The position numbers were made by a program, and so were the translations under genes. The notes beneath the pieces are model-generated. The model saw only the letters and a program-made list of their open reading frames with translations, made no database searches and was not told the DNA's origin. 64,000 nt of DNA from an uncultured Dorea sp. GTDB lineage: Bacteria; Bacillota_A; Clostridia; Lachnospirales; Lachnospiraceae. This document shows, piece after piece, positions 53,423 through 62,805 of this stretch (within the stretch, counting starts at the first letter, position 1; every line of letters begins with the position of its first letter). The stretch covers positions 1 to 64,000 of the forward strand of contig CAJTRM010000006.1 in the NCBI GenBank assembly GCA_910578865.1. Reading direction: 5' to 3'.

Positions 53423-54265
53423 TTACACCTCCAGTGATGCGATCGCCGCATCCAACTCACTAAATGCCTGTTTAAACTGCTCTGCCGTCGGAGTACTTCC
53501 GTGGAATTTCACATTGTTCTCCATATAAGATACGCCCTTGCCTTTTATAGTCTTTGCCACGATCACAGTCGGCATATCTTTTGTCTCTCTTGCCTGATCA
53601 ACCGCATCGGCGATCTGTGCATAATCATGTCCGTCAATAGAAATTACGTTCCACTTAAACGCCTTAAATTTGTCCTCGATCGGATACGGAGACATAACTT
53701 CTTCTACCGTACCGTCAATCTGAAGATTGTTATTGTCCACAAATACCGTCAGATTATCAAGCCCATAGTTTCCTGCTGCCATGGCAGCTTCCCAGATCTG
53801 GCCCTCCTGGATCTCGCCGTCTCCCAGCGCGGCATATACCCGGTAGCCTTTTTCGTCTGTTTTTCCTGCAAGCGCCATGCCTACTGCCGCGGACAGTCCC
53901 TGCCCTAAAGAACCGGCAGACATGTCAACTCCCGGCACCTTCGTCATCTCTACATGCCCGGAAAGGTAGCTGTCTACATTCCGGAACGTTTTCAGATCTT
54001 CCACCGGGAAAAACCCGCGAAGCGCCAGTGCCGCATACATCGTCGGCGTACAATGCCCCTTAGACAGGATAAAGCGATCCCTGCCCGGATCCTTCGGGTT
54101 TTTTGGATCTATATTCATTTTCTCCCAGTATAATACCGTTAATATATCCGCTACTGAAAAGGAACCGCCTACATGCCCCGATTGAGCTGCCTCAATTGCC
54201 TCCAGCGCTGTCCTGCGTACTTTCGCTGCCTGGACTGCCAGCTCCTTCACTCTTTTTTCTTCCAT
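53423..54265 (-). CDS. Transketolase, N-terminal subunit
   Basis: A 280-residue thiamine-diphosphate-binding half: SGHVGGSFSVADIL, SKGHCTPTMYAAL, GSLGQGLSAAVGMA and the GDGEIQEGQIWEAA...VDNNN motif that binds Mg and the cofactor. It is paired with the C-terminal subunit. A TTTCGTTT motif lies at 54281-54288, right before the ribosome site, like those at the sugar-acid promoters. Confidence 0.94.
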   Translation of the reverse strand: MEEKRVKELAVQAAKVRRTALEAIEAAQSGHVGGSFSVADILTVLYWEKMNIDPKNPKDPGRDRFILSKGHCTPTMYAALALRGFFPVEDLKTFRNVDSYLSGHVEMTKVPGVDMSAGSLGQGLSAAVGMALAGKTDEKGYRVYAALGDGEIQEGQIWEAAMAAGNYGLDNLTVFVDNNNLQIDGTVEEVMSPYPIEDKFKAFKWNVISIDGHDYAQIADAVDQARETKDMPTVIVAKTIKGKGVSYMENNVKFHGSTPTAEQFKQAFSELDAAIASLEV

Positions 54266-54325
54266 CTTCAGACCTCCGTGTTTCGTTTTTGATATGGTTA
54301 TAATGTTTGACTTCCAGCAGCCGTA

Positions 54326-55096
54326 TCAGCACACAGTAAAACCGCCGTCTATTACAAGATTGGCTCCGTTGATAAGACTTGCTGCATCACTTGCCAGGAA
54401 TACTGCACATGCAGCCACCTCTTCAGGATAGCCGAAGCGGCGCGCGGGAATCTTCTTTTTGAATTCCACACCTTTTTCATTATTCCAGTTTTCTTCGCCC
54501 ATAGGCGTCAGGATAATGGTAGGCGAAATCGCATTTACATTGATGTTGTACCGGGCAAGCTCCATCGCAAATTGTTTGGTGGCGTAGATCACAGCCGCCT
54601 TGCAGGCACCGTATGTAAGATGTCCGTCAAGCGCTACGATCCCCGCCTGTGACCCCATATTGATAATCTTCCCGCCTCCGTTTTCTTTCATCACCTTCGC
54701 CGCTGCACGGCCGAAACGGACAGTTCCTGTAAGGTTGATTGCAAGGGTCTTGTCCCAGAGCTCCTCATCGTGCTCCAACACGCTCTCTACAACTCCGATA
54801 CCGGCACAGTTCACCAAAATATCAAGCTTCCCGAATTTTTCCACTGTCTGAGCGATACATTTGTCAATATCCTCTGTCTTTGTGATATTGCCTACATACG
54901 CAAGATACCCTTTCCCCAGCTCTCTTACATAATCTCCCAGGTCTTCTGCCTCATTCATATCAAAGCTTACAACATCAGCACCCTTTCTTGCATACATTTT
55001 GGCAATCTCATATCCGATGCCGCTTGCAGCTCCGGTAATAATCGCAGTCTTTCCTGCAAGGCTGAAATCTTCATTAAAATTTCTGTAATCTGTCAT
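54326..55096 (-). CDS. Short-chain dehydrogenase (polyol type)
   Basis: A 256-residue SDR. The cofactor site is TGAASGIG, followed by NCAGIG, catalytic Ser in NMGSQAG, the YGACK pair with Tyr and Lys, and ISPTIILTPMG. An acidic FDMNE after strand two suggests NAD preference. The family includes D-arabinitol, D-threitol and gluconate 5-dehydrogenases. GGAGGG lies just before the ATG at 55096. In this operon it likely oxidises a polyol or reduces a keto-sugar. Confidence 0.9.
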   Translation of the reverse strand: MTDYRNFNEDFSLAGKTAIITGAASGIGYEIAKMYARKGADVVSFDMNEAEDLGDYVRELGKGYLAYVGNITKTEDIDKCIAQTVEKFGKLDILVNCAGIGVVESVLEHDEELWDKTLAINLTGTVRFGRAAAKVMKENGGGKIINMGSQAGIVALDGHLTYGACKAAVIYATKQFAMELARYNINVNAISPTIILTPMGEENWNNEKGVEFKKKIPARRFGYPEEVAACAVFLASDAASLINGANLVIDGGFTVC

Positions 55097-55126
55097 CGCA
55101 CCCTCCATATCCAGGTTCCTCCCGGA

Positions 55127-56167
55127 CTATTTAATCTTTATTACTGCCTTCACAACATCGTCTTTATTGTTAATCGCACACTCAAATGCCTTCTGAATAT
55201 CATCAAAATCAAATTCATGCGTAACAATACCGGACACATCGATCATACCGTCCGCGATCGCCGCAATGGCCTGAGGATAAATGTTCCTGTAACGGAATAC
55301 GGACTTAATCTCCGGCTCTTTATCCATGATCTGAGCAAAGTTAAATTCAATATTTTCCTGAGCAGAGATACCTACCAGCACAATAGTCCCGCCCCTCTTA
55401 ACCATAAATGGTGTCTGCTTGATTGTAAACGGTGATCCTGCTGTCTCCATTACCTTGTCCATACCTGCACCATTGGTAATCTTCCTGACCTCTTCTACTG
55501 CATCTGCTTCTTTGCCGTTGATCACACGGGTAGCCCCTAATTTCATTGCGTAATCCAAACGCTTCGGAATCACGTCAACAACCGTAATATCCGTTGCTCC
55601 ATGCGCCTTGCACGCAAGCAGTGTCACAAGTCCGATACAGCCTGCACCGAGGATCACTACAGAGTCCCCCAGCTGAACATTGCCCTGGTTCGCGGCATGC
55701 ATTCCTACTGATAACGGCTCTACCAGTGCACCTTCTTTTGTGCTGATATTTTCCGGAAGCTTAAAGCACATATTTTCCGGGAAAGCGATATAGTTCTCAT
55801 AGCATCCCTGTACCGGCGGAGTAGCAAGGAATTGTACATCCGGGCAGAGATTGTAGCGCCCGCTCTTGCAGAACTCGCACTGTCCGCAGGTAATTCCCGG
55901 CTCCAGAGCCACCTTGTCTCCGACCTTTAAATTCTCTACACCTTCTCCGAGTTCAACAACTGTACCTGCACACTCATGCCCCAGCATAAAATCTCCGTCC
56001 ACCACATAACTTCCGCATCTTCCGTCGTGGAAGTAATGTACATCTGAGCCGCAGATTCCTACATACTCAAGCTCAACAAGAACCTCTTTTGCCTTTGGAG
56101 ATGGCATCTCAATCTCACGGATCTCCATTTTGTCCAGATCTGTCATATACGCTGCTCTGTTTTTCAT
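55127..56167 (-). CDS. Sorbitol/xylitol dehydrogenase-like zinc enzyme
   Basis: A 346-residue MDR enzyme with GICGSDVHYF and GHECAG for the catalytic zinc, CGQCEFCKSGRYNLC for the structural zinc, EPLSVGMHA and the NAD site LGAGCIGLV. It reads as the L-iditol/xylitol 2-dehydrogenase group that turns polyols into 2-ketoses. Upstream is the binding-protein gene, separated by a hairpin. Confidence 0.92.
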   Translation of the reverse strand: MKNRAAYMTDLDKMEIREIEMPSPKAKEVLVELEYVGICGSDVHYFHDGRCGSYVVDGDFMLGHECAGTVVELGEGVENLKVGDKVALEPGITCGQCEFCKSGRYNLCPDVQFLATPPVQGCYENYIAFPENMCFKLPENISTKEGALVEPLSVGMHAANQGNVQLGDSVVILGAGCIGLVTLLACKAHGATDITVVDVIPKRLDYAMKLGATRVINGKEADAVEEVRKITNGAGMDKVMETAGSPFTIKQTPFMVKRGGTIVLVGISAQENIEFNFAQIMDKEPEIKSVFRYRNIYPQAIAAIADGMIDVSGIVTHEFDFDDIQKAFECAINNKDDVVKAVIKIK

Positions 56168-56246
56168 TTTACTTTCCCTATAGCGCCCGCAGCACTATAT
56201 CTCCTTTCCAACCTTGTTAAATTTTTCTCATACTTTGCAAAAAATA

Positions 56247-56277
56247 TAACTGGCAAGTTAAAGCAACCTGCCAGTTA
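56247..56277 (-). terminator. Attenuating hairpin after the binding-protein gene
   Basis: TAACTGGCA (56247-56255) and TGCCAGTTA (56269-56277) form a perfect 9-bp stem followed on the minus strand by TATATTTTTTG. In mid operon it probably limits read-through and keeps the binding protein in excess. Confidence 0.65.
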
Positions 56278-56324
56278 ACTACTCTTACAATATATTCTTT
56301 CTCACTGACATTCGATTTTCAGAA

Positions 56325-57332
56325 CTATTCTTTGATCTGTCCATTATCCTTGTACATCTGAATGTATTCATCTACATTATCAGCTGTGATAAGTGGTGCC
56401 GGAACATTGTCATTGATCTCAGTAACGTCTTTTCCATCTGCAAGTACAGAATGAATAGCCTCTGTATTCATCTTAGCCAGGTCAATCGCTGACTGAAGTC
56501 CTGTAGATGTCATCAGACCGTCTTTGATCAGGAGGCAGGCCTCTGCTGTTCCGTCAACGCCGTATGCCAGCATATCTTTGAAATCCGGATTATCTTTTAC
56601 AACTTCAATCGCGCCTGCTGCCATGTTATCATTCATAGAAACAACTGCATCAATCTTGCCGTTAGCCTGTACCCAGTCTTCCATGAGTGACATAGCCTCA
56701 TCCTTGTTCCAGTTAGCAATATCTTCTGCTACGATCTGTACGTCAGTCCTCTTCTCAAAGAACTCTTTTTCCCAGGCATTTCTTCTCTCTGTGCTGTGGA
56801 AGTTACCTGCAGGCCCTAACAATACAACAACTTTTGCATTCTGCGGGATCTGGTCAACAGCGATATCACAGTTTACTTTTGCCTGCTCATATGGATCAGC
56901 ATCGATAGAACCTGTGCCTTCACACTCAACACGCGGGTTTGTTGTGATACATGGAATCCCTGCATCCACTACCTGCTGAATGTATGGAAGCTGAGCCTCA
57001 CCGTTATTAGCCTGGATTATGATAGCATCAAATCCACTTGCAATACAGTTCTCGATCATGGAGTTTTCTTTTTCGTCATTAGCTTCTCCGTCGAAAACCT
57101 CTAATGTCATGTCATCATACTCTTCAAATGCTGCTTTCATCTCATCAGCAAGCCATGCTGCAAATGAGTCTTCCTGAGCTCTTGCGATATACGCTACTTT
57201 GTAGCCGTCCTTTTTGTCTCCGGAGTCATCTCCGCCTTTGTCTTCTGATGATCCGCCGCCGTTGCTGCAGCCTACTGACATTGTAGCAATCATTGCTACG
57301 CAAAGAAGTGCGCTTAAAACTTTCTTTTTCAT
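56325..57332 (-). CDS. Sugar-binding lipoprotein, RbsB type
   Basis: A 335-residue periplasmic-binding protein 1 family member with a lipobox (MSVGC) and an acidic Gly/Asp linker. The fold shows VAYIARAQEDSFAAWLADEM, AIIIQANNGEAQLPYI and VVSMNDNMAAGAIE. It should deliver a pentose, polyol or furanose to the RbsC-like permease. It is the third gene of the transporter (order ATPase, permease, binding protein). Confidence 0.93.
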   Translation of the reverse strand: MKKKVLSALLCVAMIATMSVGCSNGGGSSEDKGGDDSGDKKDGYKVAYIARAQEDSFAAWLADEMKAAFEEYDDMTLEVFDGEANDEKENSMIENCIASGFDAIIIQANNGEAQLPYIQQVVDAGIPCITTNPRVECEGTGSIDADPYEQAKVNCDIAVDQIPQNAKVVVLLGPAGNFHSTERRNAWEKEFFEKRTDVQIVAEDIANWNKDEAMSLMEDWVQANGKIDAVVSMNDNMAAGAIEVVKDNPDFKDMLAYGVDGTAEACLLIKDGLMTSTGLQSAIDLAKMNTEAIHSVLADGKDVTEINDNVPAPLITADNVDEYIQMYKDNGQIKE

Positions 57333-57401
57333 AGATTTGTGTCCTCCTTATGGTTTTATATTGTAAAAGTTCTGCACTTTGTGCATTCATTGATCGTGAA
57401 G

Positions 57402-58397
57402 CTATTTTGCCGCTTCTTTTTCTTTCTCGTTATCATCTGCTGCCAGGATAACCTTCTGAGTCTTTTTATTTTTGGACCGGATGTCTACTACCACTGCCAG
57501 TGCAATAATACCGCCCTTTACAATCTGCTGAACGTAAGAGTCTACACCGGTCAGGTTCATAATATTGTTCAGGAAACCGATGATAAATCCGCCTGCCAGA
57601 GTTCCCATCGTAGTACCCACACCACCGGAGAAACTGGTACCGCCTACGATCGTTGCCGTAAGACCTTCCATTTCATATCCGACCGCTCCGTTGGGAAGCC
57701 CTGCATTTACACGGGACATAAACAGCACACCTGCAATACCCGCAAACACACCATTGATAACATATGTAATGTATTTATTCCGCTTTACATTGATACCGGA
57801 TGCGATCGCTGCACCCTCATTGCCGCCGATGGCATACAAGGAACGTCCGTATCTGGTGTGGTTCATGATATACCATGTAACAATCGTCAGCGCCACCATG
57901 AAGATGATCGGCATCGGGATCGGTCCGATACTTCCCTGTCCGAAAATAGTATAATCTTTAAGCTGAAGCAGGTTCTGGCCTTTTGTATAGAACAGAGCCG
58001 CTCCTCTTGCAGACATCTGCACTGCCAGTGTTGCAATAAATGCAGGTACATCAAAATGTGTAACAAGCACTGCATTGATCAGATTACACAGGATACCGAC
58101 TATGATCGCTACGAGAAACCCAAGGGCAAGGGACCCGGTCCCCTGATAGGTTGCAATAGAAAGAACCCCTGCAAGAGCAAGCACAGAACCGACCGAAAGG
58201 TCAATGAGTCCTGCGATTACCAACAGCATTTCACCGTATGCGATGATCGTACCAACGGACAGCTGACGGGCAACATTTGTCAGGTTACGTACTGATAAGA
58301 AGTTCTCATTTACCACTGCACACAGGATAAACATGGCCAGCAGCACCAGGTAAATGGAATATTTTTGTATAATATCTCTTGTATTTGTTTTTTTCAT
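57402..58397 (-). CDS. Sugar ABC permease, RbsC type
   Basis: A 331-residue protein with eight to ten membrane helices and the RbsC/AraH features NLTNVARQLSVGTIIAYGEMLLVI, GLIDLSVGSVLAL and GGTSFSGGVGTTMGTL. It forms a homodimer with the double ATPase encoded upstream. The C-terminus carries a Lys/Glu-rich tail. Confidence 0.93.
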   Translation of the reverse strand: MKKTNTRDIIQKYSIYLVLLAMFILCAVVNENFLSVRNLTNVARQLSVGTIIAYGEMLLVIAGLIDLSVGSVLALAGVLSIATYQGTGSLALGFLVAIIVGILCNLINAVLVTHFDVPAFIATLAVQMSARGAALFYTKGQNLLQLKDYTIFGQGSIGPIPMPIIFMVALTIVTWYIMNHTRYGRSLYAIGGNEGAAIASGINVKRNKYITYVINGVFAGIAGVLFMSRVNAGLPNGAVGYEMEGLTATIVGGTSFSGGVGTTMGTLAGGFIIGFLNNIMNLTGVDSYVQQIVKGGIIALAVVVDIRSKNKKTQKVILAADDNEKEKEAAK

Positions 58398-58417
58398 TTT
58401 TCAATCCCTCCGCCTTT

Positions 58418-59899
58418 TTACATTGCATATCTCATGATTGCCTCTTGGGAGAATTCTTCTTTTTCAAGACAGCCTTTGATCCTCCCCTGATTCATAACAT
58501 AAATCCTGTCACACATTCCGATCAGCTCCGGAAGCTCGGAAGAAACCATGATCACAGTTTTTCCTTCTTCCACCATATCTGTCATCAGCCTGTAGATCTC
58601 AAATTTTGCTCCGACATCAATACCTCTTGTCGGCTCATCCAGAATCAGCACATCCGGATCCCGCAGCATCCATTTTGCCAGAAGCACTTTCTGCTGGTTA
58701 CCACCGCTCAGCGCCTGGATCGCTGTCTCCAGAGACGGAGTTTTTACATTCATTTTCTCGAAATATTTACCGACCAGCTCCCGTTCTATCCTCGGATGAC
58801 ACTTTCCACCGTAAAAGACCTTATCAAGACTCGAAACGCTGGCATTTTCCATGACACTTCTGATCGGGATGATACCGTAGCGTCTTCTGTCCTCAGAGAG
58901 CATTACGACCTTCTGGTCGATACTGTCGCTTACTTTTTTAATACTTACTTCTTTTCCATGGACTTTTATTGTCCCTTCATCATAAGGATCCAACCCGAAA
59001 ACAGCCCTCATAGTCTCGGTACGGCCCGCACCCATAAGTCCTGCAAAGCCGACGATCTCTCCCTTTCTGGCATTGAAGGTAATGTCCTTAAATACCCCCT
59101 TGCTTCCCAGGCCTTCCACCTCCAGGATAGGATCTCCGATCTCCACTTCTTCCTTCGGATATACATTATCCATCTTACGCCCTACCATAAGTGCAATGAC
59201 CTGATCCAGATTCATTTCTGATGCCGGATGTGTCTCTACTGTCTTCCCGTCACGAAGGATTGTAATATCGTCCGCGATCCGAAAAACCTCATCCATCTTG
59301 TGGGAGATGTAAACCATACTTACACCTCTCTGCTTCAGCTGTTCAATCTTCTCAAACAGGACTTCTACCTCTCTGTTTGTGATAGCTGACGTCGGCTCAT
59401 CCATAATTACGATCTCTGCATTGTAGGAGATCGCCTTGATGATCTCAAGCATCTGGATATCCGATACGGTAAGTGTCTTAAGCTTCTGTGTCGGGCTGTA
59501 CGGAAGATTTTCCTGTTCCAGGAACTTGATCGTTTCTCTCCGTACGGTCTTCCAGTCCACTTTCCCCAGTTTGTTCACCGGAAGACGTCCCAGAAACAAA
59601 TTCTCCTCGATTGACATCTCAGGTACATAATTCAGCTCCTGGGCAATCATTGCTATTCCGTGTTCTTTTGCCTGAATCGGATTCTTGATATCCACCGGCT
59701 GTTCATCAAGGAATATCTGCCCTGAATCTGCTTTGTAAATCCCATTGATAATCTTCATCAATGTAGATTTTCCAGCCCCATTCTCTCCACAGAGGGCATG
59801 GACGGTTCCTTTTCTGACAGCAAAATTAACATTGTCCAAAGCTTTTACACCTGGGAAAGACTTATTAATTCCGCTGACACGCATTTTGATGTTCTCCAC
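58418..59899 (-). CDS. Sugar ABC ATPase with two nucleotide domains, RbsA type
   Basis: A 493-residue protein with two ATPase halves. The first has GENGAGKST, TVSDIQMLEI in place of a strict signature and VIMDEPTSAI. The second has GLMGAGRTET in place of a normal Walker A, signature ALSGGNQQK and LILDEPTRGID. This asymmetry is standard for RbsA/XylG/AraG. It is the first gene of the polyol operon. Confidence 0.94.
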   Translation of the reverse strand: MENIKMRVSGINKSFPGVKALDNVNFAVRKGTVHALCGENGAGKSTLMKIINGIYKADSGQIFLDEQPVDIKNPIQAKEHGIAMIAQELNYVPEMSIEENLFLGRLPVNKLGKVDWKTVRRETIKFLEQENLPYSPTQKLKTLTVSDIQMLEIIKAISYNAEIVIMDEPTSAITNREVEVLFEKIEQLKQRGVSMVYISHKMDEVFRIADDITILRDGKTVETHPASEMNLDQVIALMVGRKMDNVYPKEEVEIGDPILEVEGLGSKGVFKDITFNARKGEIVGFAGLMGAGRTETMRAVFGLDPYDEGTIKVHGKEVSIKKVSDSIDQKVVMLSEDRRRYGIIPIRSVMENASVSSLDKVFYGGKCHPRIERELVGKYFEKMNVKTPSLETAIQALSGGNQQKVLLAKWMLRDPDVLILDEPTRGIDVGAKFEIYRLMTDMVEEGKTVIMVSSELPELIGMCDRIYVMNQGRIKGCLEKEEFSQEAIMRYAM

Positions 59900-60058
59900 T
59901 TTTTCTTTCCTCCCTTATTTATTTGCTTTTTGTAAATACTTTTGATTATAACCGTTTATGACTGTTATTTGCCAATCATTCTGCATTTATAGACATTTTA
60001 TATAATATTTCTTATTTGTACACGCTCTTATTCATGCAATATGCATTGTATATACTAG

Positions 60059-60087
60059 ATTTTACTACCCCTACTTTATCACGTCAA
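60059..60087 (-). promoter_or_regulatory. Promoter of the polyol operon
   Basis: Minus strand: -35 TTGACG (60082-60087), a 17-bp spacer and -10 TAAAAT (60059-60064). The start would be about 150 bp before the ATPase ATG. The remaining 59900-60301 region is AT-rich and shows no gene. Confidence 0.75.
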
Positions 60088-60228
60088 GTCAATTTTTTGC
60101 CCTATCAGATGTCCTTTTTTATCCTTTCACTTCATTTTTATTTAATAATAGTCTATTTTTAGTTCATAGTTTATTCATATTATTATCTGTTTGTATTTGT
60201 TTATTTCTTAACTTTATTTATTTTTGCG

Positions 60229-60257
60229 TTGATTTACTTCCGTTTATGTGTTATTTT
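60229..60257 (+). promoter_or_regulatory. Probable promoter of the PfkB kinase operon
   Basis: -35 TTGATT (60229-60234), a 17-bp spacer and -10 TATTTT (60252-60257), directed rightward, with an AAGGAAGGGG ribosome site before the ATG at 60302. Confidence 0.5.
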
Positions 60258-60301
60258 TACTTTATAGAACGCATTTACACGAATTAAGGAAGGGGTATTC
60301 T

Positions 60302-61243
60302 ATGATTCACACACTTACACTGAACCCCGCCATAGACAGAATTCTTTATCTGAATCATTTTGAAAAAAATGTCACCAACCGGATTAAGGATTCACTGGAT
60401 ACGATAGGCGGAAAAGGCACTCATGTATCAATTAACCTGAAGCTGCTGGGACAGGACAATACTGCTTTTGGCATCTGTCATGGCGGAAACGGCCTGCGTG
60501 TCATAAATATGCTTAAAGATTATGGCATCCATGTCCATTTTCAGCATTATACAGAAGGCTCCAGAGAAACCAGGACCAACTATCTCCTGATCGAAGACAC
60601 TACCGACTGTACCATTGCCGCAGAGAGCGGGGTCCGGCTGGAAGAACAGGAATTATCTGATCTGCTGGAAAAGATGGACAAGATCATCCTTCCCGGAGAT
60701 TACCTCATTCTCTCCGGCGACGCTTCCAACTCCCCGGATCCGTCCATTTACAATAAGATTCTTCATGCTTTTCGGGAACGCCGCCTGAAGGTCTTTCTGG
60801 ATACCAGCGGGAAATCATTAAAAGAATGCATCCAGGAAGGTCCTTATATGATCAAGCCCAACTTAGATGAGCTTTCTACCCTGGCCGGTTATGCCGTTCC
60901 CAACCATGACGACTCTATTATAAAAGCCATCCGCTCTCTGGAGCCTTACAAAGTGGAGGTTATAGCTGTATCTCTGGGCGGAGATGGTTCCATCGTCAGA
61001 ACAGGGGACGGTTTCTACCGCATACATCCGCCGAAGGTAGATGTACATAATACGATCGGCTGCGGAGACTGTTTCCTGGCAGGCTTCGTGTACGGCACAG
61101 CCAACGGATACAGCACAGAGGATACGCTCCGGATCGCCACGGCAGTATCGGCCGCCACGGCAGAGTCAAATATCTCGGTAGGCTACGACCTTTCCCGCGC
61201 TATGGAGCTGAAAAGCATGGTAACAATTGAAAAAATAATATAA
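60302..61243 (+). CDS. PfkB-family phosphosugar kinase (FruK/LacC type)
   Basis: A 313-residue kinase. LTLNPAIDRI and GGKGTHVSINLKLLG mark the FruK/LacC subgroup, and the C-terminal VSLGGDGS and TIGCGDCFLAGF hold the anion hole and catalytic Asp (GCGD where GAGD is usual). The group makes fructose-1,6- or tagatose-1,6-bisphosphate from a monophosphate. Next to a class II aldolase, it probably prepares a ketose-bisphosphate or related substrate. The start at 60302 has a strong ribosome site; the longer frame to 60248 overlaps the promoter. Confidence 0.9.
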   Translation: MIHTLTLNPAIDRILYLNHFEKNVTNRIKDSLDTIGGKGTHVSINLKLLGQDNTAFGICHGGNGLRVINMLKDYGIHVHFQHYTEGSRETRTNYLLIEDTTDCTIAAESGVRLEEQELSDLLEKMDKIILPGDYLILSGDASNSPDPSIYNKILHAFRERRLKVFLDTSGKSLKECIQEGPYMIKPNLDELSTLAGYAVPNHDDSIIKAIRSLEPYKVEVIAVSLGGDGSIVRTGDGFYRIHPPKVDVHNTIGCGDCFLAGFVYGTANGYSTEDTLRIATAVSAATAESNISVGYDLSRAMELKSMVTIEKII

Positions 61244-61270
61244 ATATATTAAACTAAAGGAGAATGAACG

Positions 61271-61876
61271 ATGAGCAATTTATCTTATTACGAAATGAGA
61301 CAGGAAATGGTAAGGGTGGCAAAACTAATGTGGGATCGCAGGCTCACGAATGCCGCCGGCGGGAATTTTGCAGTGCGCGTAGATGAAAACCGCATTCTGA
61401 TCTCTCCTTCTCTTATGTCTGAGCAGAAACACTGCGAGATGCAGCCGGAAGATTTCTTATTGATCGACTATGAACAGAACATTCTGGAAGGAGAGGGAAA
61501 GCTCTCAAGAGAAGGGCTTATGCATGTACTGATCTTAAGTAATTTTAAGGAGATTGAGTGTACGATCCACGCACATCCTTTCTACTGCATGCCCTTTGTC
61601 GCACAGGCAAAGCCTATCCCCAATGTCACCGAAGCTACAATGGGCCGGGGCGAAGTCGGATGCATCGAATGGACGAAGGCGTACTCCGAAGAGCTAAGCA
61701 GGAACGTATATCAATATTTCGAGGATCACAGAGAATTAGCAGTGAAAAAGCCGATCGGAATGATCATGCCGAAACACGGAGTTGTGGTTTCGGGGCCAAG
61801 CATCTACCTCGCCTACAGCATGCTTGAGCGAATCGAATGTGACGCTTTCTGTACCATTACCAAAAACCTCATCTAA
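61271..61876 (+). CDS. Class II aldolase/adducin-family protein
   Basis: A 201-residue protein of fuculose-1-phosphate aldolase size. The motifs are NAAGGNFAVR, the zinc ligands in CTIHAHPFYC and a further His in MPKHGVVVSG, with the acid region LSREGLMHVLI. It cleaves a ketose-1-phosphate to DHAP and an aldehyde. It starts 27 bases after the PfkB gene with AAAGGAG before the ATG. The FGGY kinase downstream could supply the phosphorylated substrate. Confidence 0.9.
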   Translation: MSNLSYYEMRQEMVRVAKLMWDRRLTNAAGGNFAVRVDENRILISPSLMSEQKHCEMQPEDFLLIDYEQNILEGEGKLSREGLMHVLILSNFKEIECTIHAHPFYCMPFVAQAKPIPNVTEATMGRGEVGCIEWTKAYSEELSRNVYQYFEDHRELAVKKPIGMIMPKHGVVVSGPSIYLAYSMLERIECDAFCTITKNLI

Positions 61877-61883
61877 AAACCAA

Positions 61884-61946
61884 ATACCCCGCAGGCCGCT
61901 GACGGACGCTCCTGCACAGTCGTCTGTCCCGCCGCCTTGCGGGTAT
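61884..61946 (+). terminator. Hairpin between the aldolase and DeoR genes
   Basis: ATACCCCGCAGGC (61884-61896) is inverted with one mismatch at 61934-61946 (GCCTTGCGGGTAT). No T run follows; it may dampen rather than stop transcription. Confidence 0.45.
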
Positions 61947-61968
61947 ATAATTAAGGATGGTATAAACT

Positions 61969-62793
61969 ATGTACAGCCAGGAAAGAAAAGCAAAAATCAT
62001 TGATTTATTGGGAGCACAGTCTTCGGTCAGTGTCAGCATACTTGCCGATATGCTTCACACTTCAAAAGAAACTATACGGCGGGACCTGAAAGAACTGGAA
62101 TCAGAGGGAATCCTGACCAGAACCCACGGAGGCGCTATTTTGAATGTCAATACACCGAACATCAGCGCGGCTGCCAAGTATGGCGACGCTGTTCTCAATA
62201 ACGAATATCCTTTTGCCCTTCGACATATCCGAAACATTCCACAGAAAAAAATGATCGCACAGAAGGCCGCCTCTTTTATTCAGAACCGGGATACTGTTTT
62301 CATTGACAACAGCTCCACGACTTTATTTCTGCTTGACTATATCCCGCGGGAAATGCATCTTACCATTATAACCAATTCTATTAAGGTATTATTGGAAGCT
62401 GCAAAAATAGAGAATCCGAATCTTTCTCTGATTTCCCTGGCCGGGTTTTATAACTGCAATAATTACTCTCTTTACGGCATGCGGACTATAAAGAGCGCGG
62501 AGGAATTCTTTCCGAACAAGACCTTTATCTCCTGTACCGGAGTTACTCTGGACAAAAGGCTTACTGACATCAGTTTAAACGAAGTGGACACAAAACAGGT
62601 CATGATAAATAAATCGGAAGAGACCTATCTGCTGGTAGACCACACTAAATTCGAGATAAACGGGCCCTTTTATTTATCTGATTTCAGCGGGATTGATTAT
62701 ATTGTCACAGATAACTATGAACACGGACCCGAAACTGCAGAGACTATCCGGACAATCTCCAAGAAACATAATGTCCGGATCATCATCAGTTAA
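61969..62793 (+). CDS. DeoR-family transcriptional regulator
   Basis: A 274-residue regulator with the helix-turn-helix VSVSILADMLHTSKETIRRDLKELE, THGGA, and a DeoR sensor domain (DTVFIDNSSTTLFLLDY, TNSIKVLLEAAK, LLVDHTKFE). It lies between the aldolase and the FGGY kinase and most likely controls this locus, perhaps both arms, in response to a sugar phosphate. AAGGATGG precedes the ATG. Confidence 0.92.
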   Translation: MYSQERKAKIIDLLGAQSSVSVSILADMLHTSKETIRRDLKELESEGILTRTHGGAILNVNTPNISAAAKYGDAVLNNEYPFALRHIRNIPQKKMIAQKAASFIQNRDTVFIDNSSTTLFLLDYIPREMHLTIITNSIKVLLEAAKIENPNLSLISLAGFYNCNNYSLYGMRTIKSAEEFFPNKTFISCTGVTLDKRLTDISLNEVDTKQVMINKSEETYLLVDHTKFEINGPFYLSDFSGIDYIVTDNYEHGPETAETIRTISKKHNVRIIIS

Positions 62794-62805
62794 GGAGGAG
62801 TCACA

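Noticed and set aside
57339..58295. 318-codon frame opposite the RbsC-like permease
   Set aside because: It is an antisense shadow with an implausible Cys/His content; the permease on the other strand is well supported.
59900..60301. A riboswitch or small RNA in the 400-bp divergent region
   Set aside because: The region is AT-rich and shows promoter elements only; no conserved riboswitch core was recognised.
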